Assembly: GCF_016652235.1 (NCBI RefSeq)
Contig: NZ_JAEPKU010000039.1
Span: 1 to 35,132, forward strand
Length of the DNA: 35,132 nt
From: Dysgonomonas sp. Marseille-P4677
GTDB taxonomy: Bacteria; Bacteroidota; Bacteroidia; Bacteroidales; Dysgonomonadaceae
Direction of reading: 5' to 3'
In this document: piece by piece, positions 8,435 to 16,008 of the stretch
Layout of the letters: the number at the start of each line of letters is the position of its first letter
Position numbering within the stretch: position 1 is the stretch's first letter
Translations under genes and position numbers: made by a program
Notes under the pieces: model-generated
What the model was told of the DNA's origin: nothing
What the model saw: the letters and a program-made list of their open reading frames with translations, nothing else
Databases searched by the model: none

Positions 8435-10081
8435 ATGAACGACAGATATAAGATACTTCGCTCAAGTGCGTTGATTGCATTATTTACTATACTGTTTGGC
8501 GGGATTTTTTGTCCTGCCAAACTTACTGCACAACAAACTGATAGTTTATGGCGAGACATTAACTATATACGTCTTTCTGATATACGTCTTTCGGGGTACA
8601 ATATGACGGGGTTAAGGTATTTACCTGTAAATAATGCGTCGGAAGCAAAAATATATACTCGGAAAGATATTGGCGATTTCATTAATTATTATGAGTCTGA
8701 CAATAGCTTCAAACTAGGCGCAGAAGTCGAATCTTACTATCGTTTGAATAAGAAATCAGTTTTTTACGGAAAAGTCGGATATAGTTACTTTAAGGGACGT
8801 AATATGGGAGGTTCGTTTTTTATCAATCCCAATTATAACCCTATAGATATTCAGGAGTCTGCTGATAGTACACGGGGGATAAAGAAAAAGGAGTTGTATC
8901 ATCTGATTGGAGGAGTAAGTGTTGACTTACATCCCAAAATTAGTATCGGGGGGAAAATAGACTATGAAGTAGGAAATTACTCTAAACAAAAAGACCTGAG
9001 GCATGTAAACAGATTTCTGGACCTAAAAGCGACAATCGGAGTCAGTTATCGATTGAAGAAGGGTGTAGAATTGGGTGCAAATTATTATTTCAACCGTAAT
9101 GTGGAAAACCTAGAGTTTTTGAGGGAAGGAAATACAGATAAAACATATGAATCCTTAATTAGTATAGGAAACTACATTGGGAAGAAAGAACAATTTGGAG
9201 AGGACGGTTATTATACGGCTAAAAATAAGAGAACGCCAATGGTAAATAAGTTTCATGGGGCTTCCTTACAACTATATTTATCTCCTGTCAAACAGTTTTC
9301 TATTTTTAATGAAGTTACCTATAAATCACGAAAAGGGTATTATGGAGTTCCTGCTACAGCAAGTATCGTTCTTACTGAGCATAGTTCTGATATTTTGGAA
9401 TATCATGTGGCTTTTGCCCTTCAAAAAGAACGTTCCTTACATACTCTTAACATAAATGTAAGTCATGAAGATTTAAAGAATAATGAAAATATATTCAGAA
9501 AAGAAACCACTCCCGGAGAGACGTCTGTAATCTCATATTATGGTAGGTCAGAGATTCTTAAGAAAGAAGAATTGTGTATCTCCGCTGAGTATCTAGGCCA
9601 TTTGGAAATAGATAATTATCATCCTGCATGGGTAATCAAGGCTGGGTTTGACTTTTATAGGCGGCAGCAAACAGCCTCATTGTATCCATTTTACAGGAGA
9701 CAAACCGTAAATAGTTATTCTGTAAATATATCAGGAAAACATCATATTAAGATAGGAGAAAATAATATGTATAGTGTAGGTCTCTTGGCTTCATATAGGG
9801 CGGGAGATGGAACACCTTTTTATGATGCATTATATGCAGAGCCATCCGATTCGCAGAAAGACGTTTATAAAACAAATGACAGATATCTTTATCGGGAGTT
9901 CGAATACCTTACATTGCAACAGATAACCGGTGGGGTAAATTTCAGATATTCAACAACTTTTATAAAAGGGGTTAAAAGCTATGTTCAGGCCGATTATGGA
10001 TTGGCTAAAGCTTTTGATGTTAGATATATCGAAGGGAATTTTCATAATACAATAAGCCTTACATTAGGCTGTACATTTTAA
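8435..10081 (+). CDS. DUF6850-family outer-membrane beta-barrel protein
   Basis: The 548-residue product has a signal peptide (cleavage likely after LTAQ, about residue 33) and then alternating beta-strand patterns rich in Tyr, Gly and Phe (GKVGYSYFKG, LGANYYFNRN, VNFRYSTTF), ending LTLGCTF with a C-terminal Phe, as expected for an outer-membrane barrel recognised by BAM. I assign it to DUF6850 from its neighbours and overall pattern. It starts 8 bp after the DUF4876 gene, implying co-translation and a shared complex or pathway. It lacks a plug domain, so it is not a second TonB receptor. Its role could be a passive pore or a partner of the receptor. Confidence 0.7.
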   Translation: MNDRYKILRSSALIALFTILFGGIFCPAKLTAQQTDSLWRDINYIRLSDIRLSGYNMTGLRYLPVNNASEAKIYTRKDIGDFINYYESDNSFKLGAEVESYYRLNKKSVFYGKVGYSYFKGRNMGGSFFINPNYNPIDIQESADSTRGIKKKELYHLIGGVSVDLHPKISIGGKIDYEVGNYSKQKDLRHVNRFLDLKATIGVSYRLKKGVELGANYYFNRNVENLEFLREGNTDKTYESLISIGNYIGKKEQFGEDGYYTAKNKRTPMVNKFHGASLQLYLSPVKQFSIFNEVTYKSRKGYYGVPATASIVLTEHSSDILEYHVAFALQKERSLHTLNINVSHEDLKNNENIFRKETTPGETSVISYYGRSEILKKEELCISAEYLGHLEIDNYHPAWVIKAGFDFYRRQQTASLYPFYRRQTVNSYSVNISGKHHIKIGENNMYSVGLLASYRAGDGTPFYDALYAEPSDSQKDVYKTNDRYLYREFEYLTLQQITGGVNFRYSTTFIKGVKSYVQADYGLAKAFDVRYIEGNFHNTISLTLGCTF

Positions 10082-10164
10082 ATACCTGAATAAGAAAATT
10101 TTCTTTGTTTTTTGATACAACTAAAAATTACTTATAGCTAAAAATTAATTTGATAAATCAACGA
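10082..10164. other. Operon gap with palindrome
   Basis: This is the longest gap inside the eight-gene operon. It contains the perfect 14-bp palindrome AAGAAAATTTTCTT at 10092-10105. I see no strong terminator or promoter, so the ABC genes are probably co-transcribed with the outer-membrane genes. Confidence 0.4.
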
Positions 10165-11040
10165 ATGGATACCGTTATACGATGTGATAATATTACCCAT
10201 TATTATGGGAATAAGCTAATATATGAAAACCTGAACTTCGAAGTTAAGCAAGGGAAAATACTTGGCTTGCTGGGCAAAAATGGAACAGGAAAAACGACCA
10301 TTATAAATATACTTAATGGTTATTTACAACCTAGATCGGGTAATTGTTGCATTTTTGGTGAAAATATGAACCAAATATCTCCTGCTACAAAAGCACGGAT
10401 AGGCTTGTTGCTCGAAGGACATGTACAACATGCCTATTTTAATGTCCGTCAGATAGAACGTTTCTACAGTAGTTTTTATCCCAACTGGAAACGTGAGGCC
10501 TACTATGAGCTTCTTAAGAAACTTCAAGTAACCGAAACACAGGCAATAAGTACAATGTCTTGTGGACAACGTTCTCAGGTAGCATTGGGGCTGATATTTG
10601 CTCAAGATCCCGATCTATTGATTCTGGATGATTTCTCCATGGGGCTTGATCCTGGTTATCGCCGGTTATTTATTGAATATTTGAAAGAATATGCTACATC
10701 GGGAAATAAAACAATCTTTCTCACATCCCACATCATTCAGGATATGGAGATGCTTATAGACGATTGTATGATACTCGATTATGGATGTTTGTTATTACAC
10801 GAACCAACACGATATATATTGGATAATTTCAGGCGATTCCGTTTCAAGTCTGAAGCCACAGCAATAGGATCAATAGACGGTTTGTGGAATAGCGAAAAGA
10901 TAGGCTCGACGTGGGAGACCTACTCATTTTTGTCCGATGATGAGGTTAAGAATAAATTATCATCATATAACATTAGTGATCTAAAAGAAGAAAAACTATC
11001 ATTGGAAGACGCTTTTATTGGGTTGACCGGAAAATATTAA
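10150..11040 (+). CDS. ABC transporter ATP-binding protein
   Basis: This is a cytoplasmic ABC ATPase of about 296 residues. It shows Walker A GKNGTGKTT (42-50), a signature loop MSCGQ (about 136-140), Walker B LLILDD (156-161) and an H-loop His194 (LTSHI). Overall it resembles the YtrB/NatA type that pairs with ABC-2 permeases. Two features are off-consensus: Cys replaces the first Gly of SGGQ, and Asp161 stands where the catalytic Glu normally follows Walker B. These may slow ATP hydrolysis. The longest frame opens with TTG at 10150; an ATG at 10165 (MDTVIRCDN) leaves the whole ABC fold intact and is the likelier start. The permease gene follows 13 bp later. Substrate unknown. Confidence 0.85.
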   Translation: MINQRMDTVIRCDNITHYYGNKLIYENLNFEVKQGKILGLLGKNGTGKTTIINILNGYLQPRSGNCCIFGENMNQISPATKARIGLLLEGHVQHAYFNVRQIERFYSSFYPNWKREAYYELLKKLQVTETQAISTMSCGQRSQVALGLIFAQDPDLLILDDFSMGLDPGYRRLFIEYLKEYATSGNKTIFLTSHIIQDMEMLIDDCMILDYGCLLLHEPTRYILDNFRRFRFKSEATAIGSIDGLWNSEKIGSTWETYSFLSDDEVKNKLSSYNISDLKEEKLSLEDAFIGLTGKY

Positions 11041-11053
11041 AACAAGATTAATT

Positions 11054-11725
11054 ATGTTTCAAGCATTATTTTATAAAGAATGGATCAAAAGCCGACGACT
11101 GATTTTCCTTATCGGAATTGTTCTTATTGGGGCTATCATTTATAGTTTTATTAATATCGCGCAAACATTCCGGGTCGAAGGTTCTATACAGGCATGGAGT
11201 GATGTTATATTAAAAGATATTGCTGTTTTACCTGCTTTTTTTCAATGGTTGCCTATTCTGATTGCATTAACTATTTCTTTTACTCAGTTTATACCTGAAA
11301 TGACGAATAAAAGATTAAAGCTTACACTGCATCTGCCCGTACCCGAAAGTAAGACTATTGCCACTATGCTTTGTTATGGGCTTTGTGTCTTGCTGATAAT
11401 TTATTTGGCTACCTATCTTGTCCTTATGATCGGGTTGTCATTTTATTTCCCTTTCGAAATTAGGGTAATTGCTACTTGGAGATTATTACCTTGGTTTGCA
11501 GCCGGGATAACGGGATATTTACTTGCAGCATGGATTTGTATCGAGCCTGTTTGGCGACAACGTATATGCAATACTTTTATTTCCATATGTATCCTTTCGT
11601 TATTTTTTATTAAAGCTCAGTCTGGTGCTTATTTACCACTATTGCCTTTTTTACTTATTATAATGATCGTGTGCTTTGGAAATCCATTTTATTCTTCGGC
11701 ACGCTTTAAAGAAGGAAAACAATAA
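11054..11725 (+). CDS. ABC-2-like permease subunit
   Basis: This 223-residue protein is almost entirely hydrophobic, with about six predicted membrane helices (roughly 15-35, 60-80, 102-127, 138-160, 170-187 and 190-207). It starts MFQALFYKEWIKSRR, a cytoplasmic amphipathic opening typical of ABC-2 permeases. It lies between the ATPase gene (13 bp upstream) and the DUF4857 gene, so the three probably form one inner-membrane complex. No substrate residues can be named from sequence alone. Confidence 0.75.
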   Translation: MFQALFYKEWIKSRRLIFLIGIVLIGAIIYSFINIAQTFRVEGSIQAWSDVILKDIAVLPAFFQWLPILIALTISFTQFIPEMTNKRLKLTLHLPVPESKTIATMLCYGLCVLLIIYLATYLVLMIGLSFYFPFEIRVIATWRLLPWFAAGITGYLLAAWICIEPVWRQRICNTFISICILSLFFIKAQSGAYLPLLPFLLIIMIVCFGNPFYSSARFKEGKQ

Positions 11726-11757
11726 TAATATCATTAAAATATTTGAATGGAATAACA

Positions 11758-12990
11758 ATGAGATACAAGAAGTTAATATATTGCCTGATCCTTATACTTA
11801 CTACCTTGATGATGCTGTGGTTGTTGCCACTGTTAGTCAATAAGCTTACGTATAAGCCGGATCATTATCCTTTTGTTTACTATAGCACTATGCTTGAAGA
11901 ATTGGCAATCATAGACTATGGGAACAAAGAGTATCCTATGACAAACAAAAATGGAGATAGTTTCACAACTGCCGAAATGGATTCACTGCTTCCAATGCTT
12001 AATTACCGCCAGTTGATGAATGACGGACGAATGCCGGACAGCATAAAAGGGCAGGAGATGAATCCCCGAATGTTGCGGATGACTTCATTTACATTTAGAT
12101 ATAATCCATCCGAAACAAAAACGCCTGGCAACGGGCTGTATATACTGTTCGAATCAATGCCTAAACGGGTCGGATTGACCATGCCTGAAGATGTATTCAG
12201 AATGAAGAATAACATTGAGTTTATAAATACGGAAAGTAATACTGTAAATGAAACAAAGAGCAGGGAATTTCAGTCTGAATTGGAAAAGCAGGGATATTCT
12301 TTCCCTTCTCAATGGTTTGCAGGAAATCCAAACCCCAGGAAATCTTATGATGAAGGTTATTTCAGTTTAGACAACAAGGGACAATTGTTTCATATAAAAA
12401 TGGTAAACGGACGCTCTTATATCAAAAATACCCATATTGGAGAGAAAATAGATATCGGATATTTTTCAATGCTCGAAGTGGCAGACAAGCGTTTTTATGG
12501 CTTTCTGTTTAGCAATCAGGGAGACATATATATTATCCAAAATGAATCTGGTAATTATCAGGCAATGAAATTGGATATAGACCCGATTGACCTGAAAAAA
12601 GATCAAGTTTTTATTATGGGAAATCTTTTTGAATGGACAGTGTCTGTAGTCAAACCGGAAGAGAAACTGTGCTATGGCTTGGATAATAATTCGTTGAAGC
12701 AAATCGATAATTATAGCATGAAACGTGAACCGGATAAATGGGATAAGGTTGTGAAATGGATATTTCCTGCATATTTGACTATCGAAAGCAAATATTCAAA
12801 CTTTCTGGTTCCTCAAATACATTATGTGGGAGTATATGCCTTTATTCTAAATATATTATTATCAGTTTGCTATGTGCTTATTCTTTCCGAATCTCGGAAG
12901 GTTAAGATATATAAGTCTTTATACATTCTGGTAACAGGTATCGCCGGATTCTTAGCATTATTAATTCTACCTAAATCAAAAAAATCATAA
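11758..12990 (+). CDS. DUF4857 inner-membrane protein
   Basis: I recognise this as a DUF4857-type protein, which in Bacteroidota accompanies an ABC ATPase and permease. It has one N-terminal membrane helix (about 5-28), a large soluble, probably periplasmic domain of about 320 residues, and two C-terminal helices (about 356-377 and 385-404) followed by a lysine-rich end. The frame also allows a TTG start at 11743, adding five residues, but the ATG at 11758 (MRYKKLIYCL) directly precedes the first helix with positive charges and is preferred. Its layout resembles a permease-like subunit with a large extracytoplasmic sensor or docking domain. It could connect the ABC complex to the outer-membrane parts of the operon. 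Function not established. Confidence 0.7.
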   Translation: MRYKKLIYCLILILTTLMMLWLLPLLVNKLTYKPDHYPFVYYSTMLEELAIIDYGNKEYPMTNKNGDSFTTAEMDSLLPMLNYRQLMNDGRMPDSIKGQEMNPRMLRMTSFTFRYNPSETKTPGNGLYILFESMPKRVGLTMPEDVFRMKNNIEFINTESNTVNETKSREFQSELEKQGYSFPSQWFAGNPNPRKSYDEGYFSLDNKGQLFHIKMVNGRSYIKNTHIGEKIDIGYFSMLEVADKRFYGFLFSNQGDIYIIQNESGNYQAMKLDIDPIDLKKDQVFIMGNLFEWTVSVVKPEEKLCYGLDNNSLKQIDNYSMKREPDKWDKVVKWIFPAYLTIESKYSNFLVPQIHYVGVYAFILNILLSVCYVLILSESRKVKIYKSLYILVTGIAGFLALLILPKSKKS

Positions 12991-13002
12991 ATTAATTGAA
13001 AT

Positions 13003-13539
13003 ATGAAAAAGTTATTATTCATTGCGTTTATTTCATGCTTCGTTGCAGCATGTGGAAACAAGAAAGCAGAACAGGCTGATCAAAAGGCCAATGTTGAAAA
13101 ATCTGAAGCATCAGACTTGGTTTATAAGTTAGACGATCTCTTGACTATTGCCGATCAGCTGGTTGATAAAACGGTAAAAGTAAGAGGTAATGTGACCCAT
13201 ACCTGTAAACACTCCGGAAAAAGATGCTTTATTGTCGGAGAAAAAGGGGATGTATCTATGAGAGTGGAGGCTAAAGGTAATATCGGAGGCTTTAATCGCG
13301 AACTGACAGGTTCCGATATAGAGATCACAGGTATTTTGAAGGAACGCCGGTTGACAAAAGAATACATAGACCAAATGGAAAAAGAAACAAATGAAAAAGC
13401 GGTAAAAGAAGATGGTTCTGCGGAATCTTGTCAGGCCGAGCTAAATAATATAGCCAGTATGAGAAAGTGGATGAAGAACCACGACAAAGACTATTATTCA
13501 ATTTATTATATGGATGGACAAGATTACACAGCCCTCTAA
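13003..13539 (+). CDS. Periplasmic OB-fold-like lipoprotein with Cys/His motif
   Basis: A lipobox VAAC gives a lipidated Cys17; the following GNKKAEQ has no acidic export signal, so the protein probably faces the periplasm. Residues about 55-115 (KTVKVRGNVTH, SDIEITGILKERRL) look like the small OB-type beta-barrel of the tRNA_anti-like group found in many periplasmic proteins. A compact motif, Cys68-x-His70-x4-Cys75, lies in the first strand-loop and could bind a metal, heme or cluster or be redox active; a further Cys is at 143. The C-terminal 60 residues are charged and helical. It lies 12 bp after DUF4857, and its 3' end overlaps the PepSY gene by 26 bp, strongly suggesting coupled expression with that protein. 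Molecular function unknown. Confidence 0.75.
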   Translation: MKKLLFIAFISCFVAACGNKKAEQADQKANVEKSEASDLVYKLDDLLTIADQLVDKTVKVRGNVTHTCKHSGKRCFIVGEKGDVSMRVEAKGNIGGFNRELTGSDIEITGILKERRLTKEYIDQMEKETNEKAVKEDGSAESCQAELNNIASMRKWMKNHDKDYYSIYYMDGQDYTAL

Positions 13540-14086
13540 ATCGAGAATAAGAAACAAAATAACTAAATGGGCACGAATCATCCACCGGGACTTAGGATTC
13601 TTAATGGTTGGTGTCTGTTTAGTTTATGCTATATCCGGAATTTTACTGAATCACATGAATGGTAAAGATCCGGCTTTTCATACAGAAGAAGTGACTATCC
13701 AACTCTCGTCGGGTTTAAATAAAGAAGACCTGATGGTAGCATGGAACGATAAGAAAGGTCTTCCTGTTTTGAGAAAAGTCTTGCCATTAGATGATGAGCA
13801 TTTACGGCTTATGCTTGAAGGTGGGGTAGGAGTATACAATATGGATACGGGAACTATTGACTATGAGAAATATACAAAAAGAGAATTTGTATATTGGATA
13901 AATAAACTTCATTACAATAAAGTGAAAGGATGGAGTATTATGGGCGATTTTTTTGCTGCTTCTCTTATATTCTTTGCCTTGTCGGGTTTGGTGATGGTCA
14001 GGGGGAAAAACGGGATTATGGAGCGTGGAAAATGGTATCTCATTGTCGGACTATTGATCCCGGTTGTATATGTCATAGTAGCATAA
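13514..14086 (+). CDS. PepSY-associated TM-helix protein
   Basis: The 190-residue protein begins with a basic stretch then KWARIIHRDLGFLMVG, the hallmark first helix of PepSY_TM proteins, with His24 and His47 at its two ends. A short periplasmic PepSY-like region follows (about 50-125), then KLHYNKVKGW (His133) and two further helices (about 143-163 and 173-190). In Bacteroidota, proteins of this group are linked to iron uptake; XusC of the xenosiderophore system in Bacteroides thetaiotaomicron is a PepSY protein, and related proteins are thought to be ferric reductases. I infer a reductase or iron-release role from family and context only. The start overlaps the preceding gene by 26 bp. It is the last gene of the operon; a terminator lies about 60 bp downstream. 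Confidence 0.8.
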   Translation: MDKITQPSKSRIRNKITKWARIIHRDLGFLMVGVCLVYAISGILLNHMNGKDPAFHTEEVTIQLSSGLNKEDLMVAWNDKKGLPVLRKVLPLDDEHLRLMLEGGVGVYNMDTGTIDYEKYTKREFVYWINKLHYNKVKGWSIMGDFFAASLIFFALSGLVMVRGKNGIMERGKWYLIVGLLIPVVYVIVA

Positions 14087-14147
14087 GATGTTTTATAGTA
14101 ATAGAAATAATATAAATTAGCGGTTAGGCTATTTAGTACATAATTTC

Positions 14148-14182
14148 GGGGAATCAAAAAAATGTGATTCCCCAATTTTCTA
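14148..14182 (+). terminator. Intrinsic terminator after the envelope operon
   Basis: GGGGAATCA (14148-14156) pairs perfectly with TGATTCCCC (14165-14173) around an A-rich 8-nt loop and is followed by AATTTTCTATTTT. It lies between convergent genes and may also act on the minus-strand fumarase transcript, though the tail on that side is weaker. Confidence 0.8.
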
Positions 14183-14192
14183 TTTTATAACT

Positions 14193-15596
14193 CTATATGT
14201 TGTTAAGTCCAACCATATTTTCGGGTTTTACCCATTGATCATATTCGTCAGCGGAGAGATATCCCGATTCAATTGCAGCTTGCCTTAATGTCTTATTCTC
14301 GTTATAAGCTTTTTTTGCTATTGAGGCAGCGTTGTTATAGCCAATTCTAGGATTCAGAGCAGTTACAAGCATTAGCGAGTTGTTTAAATGTTCTTCAATC
14401 TTTTCATATACAGGCTCAATGCCAACGACACAGTTTTCATTGAAGCTGGCACAACCTTCTCCGATCAATCGTGCACTATGAAGAAAATTATATATAATCA
14501 TAGGTTTAAATGCATTTAATTCAAATTGCCCTGACAATCCTCCTATCGAAATTGCGACATCGTTACCTAACACTTGCGCTGCAATCATAGTTAAGGCTTC
14601 GCACTGAGTAGGATTTACCTTTCCTGGCATAATAGATGATCCCGGTTCATTAGCGGGGAGTCGTATTTCCCCGATTCCGCAACGAGGTCCTGAGCTAAGC
14701 ATTCGTATATCATTTGCGATTTTCATCAAGCTTACTGCTACTGTTTTCAGGGCACTATGCGATTCTACCATTGCGTCATGGGTAGCTAATGCTTCAAATT
14801 TATTAGAGGCTGATATAAATGGCAAACCGGTCAAACTACTTATCTTATCAGAAACCTTATCCGCAAAGTGGGGAGGTGTGTTTAATCCTGTACCTACGGC
14901 CGTTCCTCCGAGTGCTAGTTCGCTCAAATGAGGCAATGTATTTTTTATTGCTTTTAAACCATGATCAAGTTGCGACACATATCCGCTAAATTCTTGGCCT
15001 AACGTAAGTGGAGTTGCATCCATAAAATGTGTCCTTCCGGTCTTTATAATACGTTGATACTGTTTCGATTTATCGAGTAGGGTATTCCTTAATTTTTCTA
15101 TACCCGGAATAGTCTTTTCTATCAGTATTTTATATGCAGATATATGCATTGCCGTAGGGAATGTATCATTAGACGATTGTGATTTATTTACATCATCATT
15201 AGGTGATAAGAACTTTTGGATATCAGTAAGACTCCCTCCCAATAGAACTTGTGCTCTATTACTGATTACTTCATTTACATTCATATTTGTTTGCGTTCCA
15301 CTACCAGTTTGCCAGACTACTAACGGAAAAGAGTCATCTAATTCTCCGGTTAGTATTTCATCGCAGACACGACATATAATGGAGCATTTATCTTCAGCTA
15401 ATATTCCTGCTTCAAAATTTGTCATTGCTGCGGCTTTTTTTAGGTAAGCAAACGCATGTATAACTTCAATGGGCATTCTATTGATGTCTCGTGCTATATC
15501 GAAATTGCTGATACTTCTTTGTGTCTGCGCTCCATAGTAGGAGTCGATAGGTACTTTTACTTCCCCCATCGTATCTTTTTCTATTCTATATTTCAT
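14193..15596 (-). CDS. fumC: Class II fumarate hydratase
   Basis: This 467-residue cytoplasmic enzyme interconverts fumarate and L-malate. It carries the conserved blocks of the fumarase/aspartase superfamily: [12 protein letters not shown] (about 99-110), [11 protein letters not shown] (about 141-151), TGRTH with the catalytic-region His190, and [15 protein letters not shown] at about 319-333 with the catalytic serine loop. The [10 protein letters not shown] form points to fumarase, whereas aspartases have PAKVNPVIPE. Length matches FumC. The class II enzyme is iron-free and oxygen-stable; anaerobic Bacteroidales often rely on iron-sulfur class I fumarase, so this one may serve under oxygen exposure or iron shortage. 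It stands alone on the minus strand, convergent with the iron-like operon. The start ATG is the first in frame and gives the usual N-terminus ([14 protein letters not shown]). Confidence 0.95.
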   Translation of the reverse strand: MKYRIEKDTMGEVKVPIDSYYGAQTQRSISNFDIARDINRMPIEVIHAFAYLKKAAAMTNFEAGILAEDKCSIICRVCDEILTGELDDSFPLVVWQTGSGTQTNMNVNEVISNRAQVLLGGSLTDIQKFLSPNDDVNKSQSSNDTFPTAMHISAYKILIEKTIPGIEKLRNTLLDKSKQYQRIIKTGRTHFMDATPLTLGQEFSGYVSQLDHGLKAIKNTLPHLSELALGGTAVGTGLNTPPHFADKVSDKISSLTGLPFISASNKFEALATHDAMVESHSALKTVAVSLMKIANDIRMLSSGPRCGIGEIRLPANEPGSSIMPGKVNPTQCEALTMIAAQVLGNDVAISIGGLSGQFELNAFKPMIIYNFLHSARLIGEGCASFNENCVVGIEPVYEKIEEHLNNSLMLVTALNPRIGYNNAASIAKKAYNENKTLRQAAIESGYLSADEYDQWVKPENMVGLNNI

Positions 15597-15800
15597 CTTT
15601 ATAATAATTTAATTGAAGAGTGTTGTTAATCTGTTACTTGGACAAGAACAGTTCTATAATATTGCCTATCTAAGGTAGGTAAACTTTTATTATAATATGC
15701 TGTGTAATCTAATTAATTATTTAAGTATAAGTGACTTTAACATATTAGTTCTTTTCTCAATACTCCATTTATTATGTTCGGGAAGAGCCGAAGATCTTTA

Positions 15801-15814
15801 ATTATCCGGATAAT
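15801..15814. promoter_or_regulatory. Perfect 14-bp palindrome, possible operator
   Basis: ATTATCCGGATAAT reads identically on both strands and lies about 60-75 bp upstream of the candidate GH92 -33 box. A dimeric regulator could bind it; which one is not known. Confidence 0.35.
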
Positions 15815-15875
15815 ATGATTACAACTTTGTGTTAGGCTATATTTAAATTACCAGATGTTACTCGTCGTGTACAAC

Positions 15876-15907
15876 ATTGCATGATGTTTGATTAGGTTGT
15901 ATCTTTG
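15876..15907 (+). promoter_or_regulatory. Candidate promoter of the GH92 gene
   Basis: ATTG (15876-15879) and TATCTTTG (15900-15907), spaced 20 bp apart, match the Bacteroidota -33 (3/4) and -7 (8/8) elements. Transcription would start near 15914, leaving a leader of about 95 nt before the ATG at 16009. Confidence 0.65.
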
Positions 15908-16008
15908 TACACTATGGATGTACCTATACTGTGATAAATTTGTATTAGGTTGCATTGAAGGAGATATCAGCTTATGAAAAAATAAATATTCTTTAAATAA
16001 ATGTTATA

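Larger units (their letters stand above)
15597..16008. other. Divergent regulatory region between fumC and GH92 gene
   Basis: In these 412 bp I find a candidate promoter for the GH92 gene (15876-15907), a perfect 14-bp palindrome ATTATCCGGATAAT at 15801-15814 with AAGATCTT just before it (15791-15798), and three similar elements of the form TTTGnnTTAGG starting at 15826, 15887 and 15939. Near fumC lie an 11-bp inverted sequence AGAACAGTTCT and a weak CCTATC/GGTAGG repeat. I see no fumC promoter matching the consensus and no gene. Confidence 0.5.

Noticed and set aside
8566-8592. Direct repeat TATACGTCTTTC in the DUF6850 gene
   Set aside because: It is a two-copy, in-frame repeat encoding IRLSD/IRLSG and needs no special explanation.
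4097-10081. SusC/SusD polysaccharide-utilisation pair
   Set aside because: The lipoprotein after the receptor is DUF4876-like and shows no SusD helical repeats, and no sugar-active gene is in this operon.
14193-15596. Aspartate ammonia-lyase
   Set aside because: The signature is [10 protein letters not shown], as in fumarase, rather than PAKVNPVIPE.
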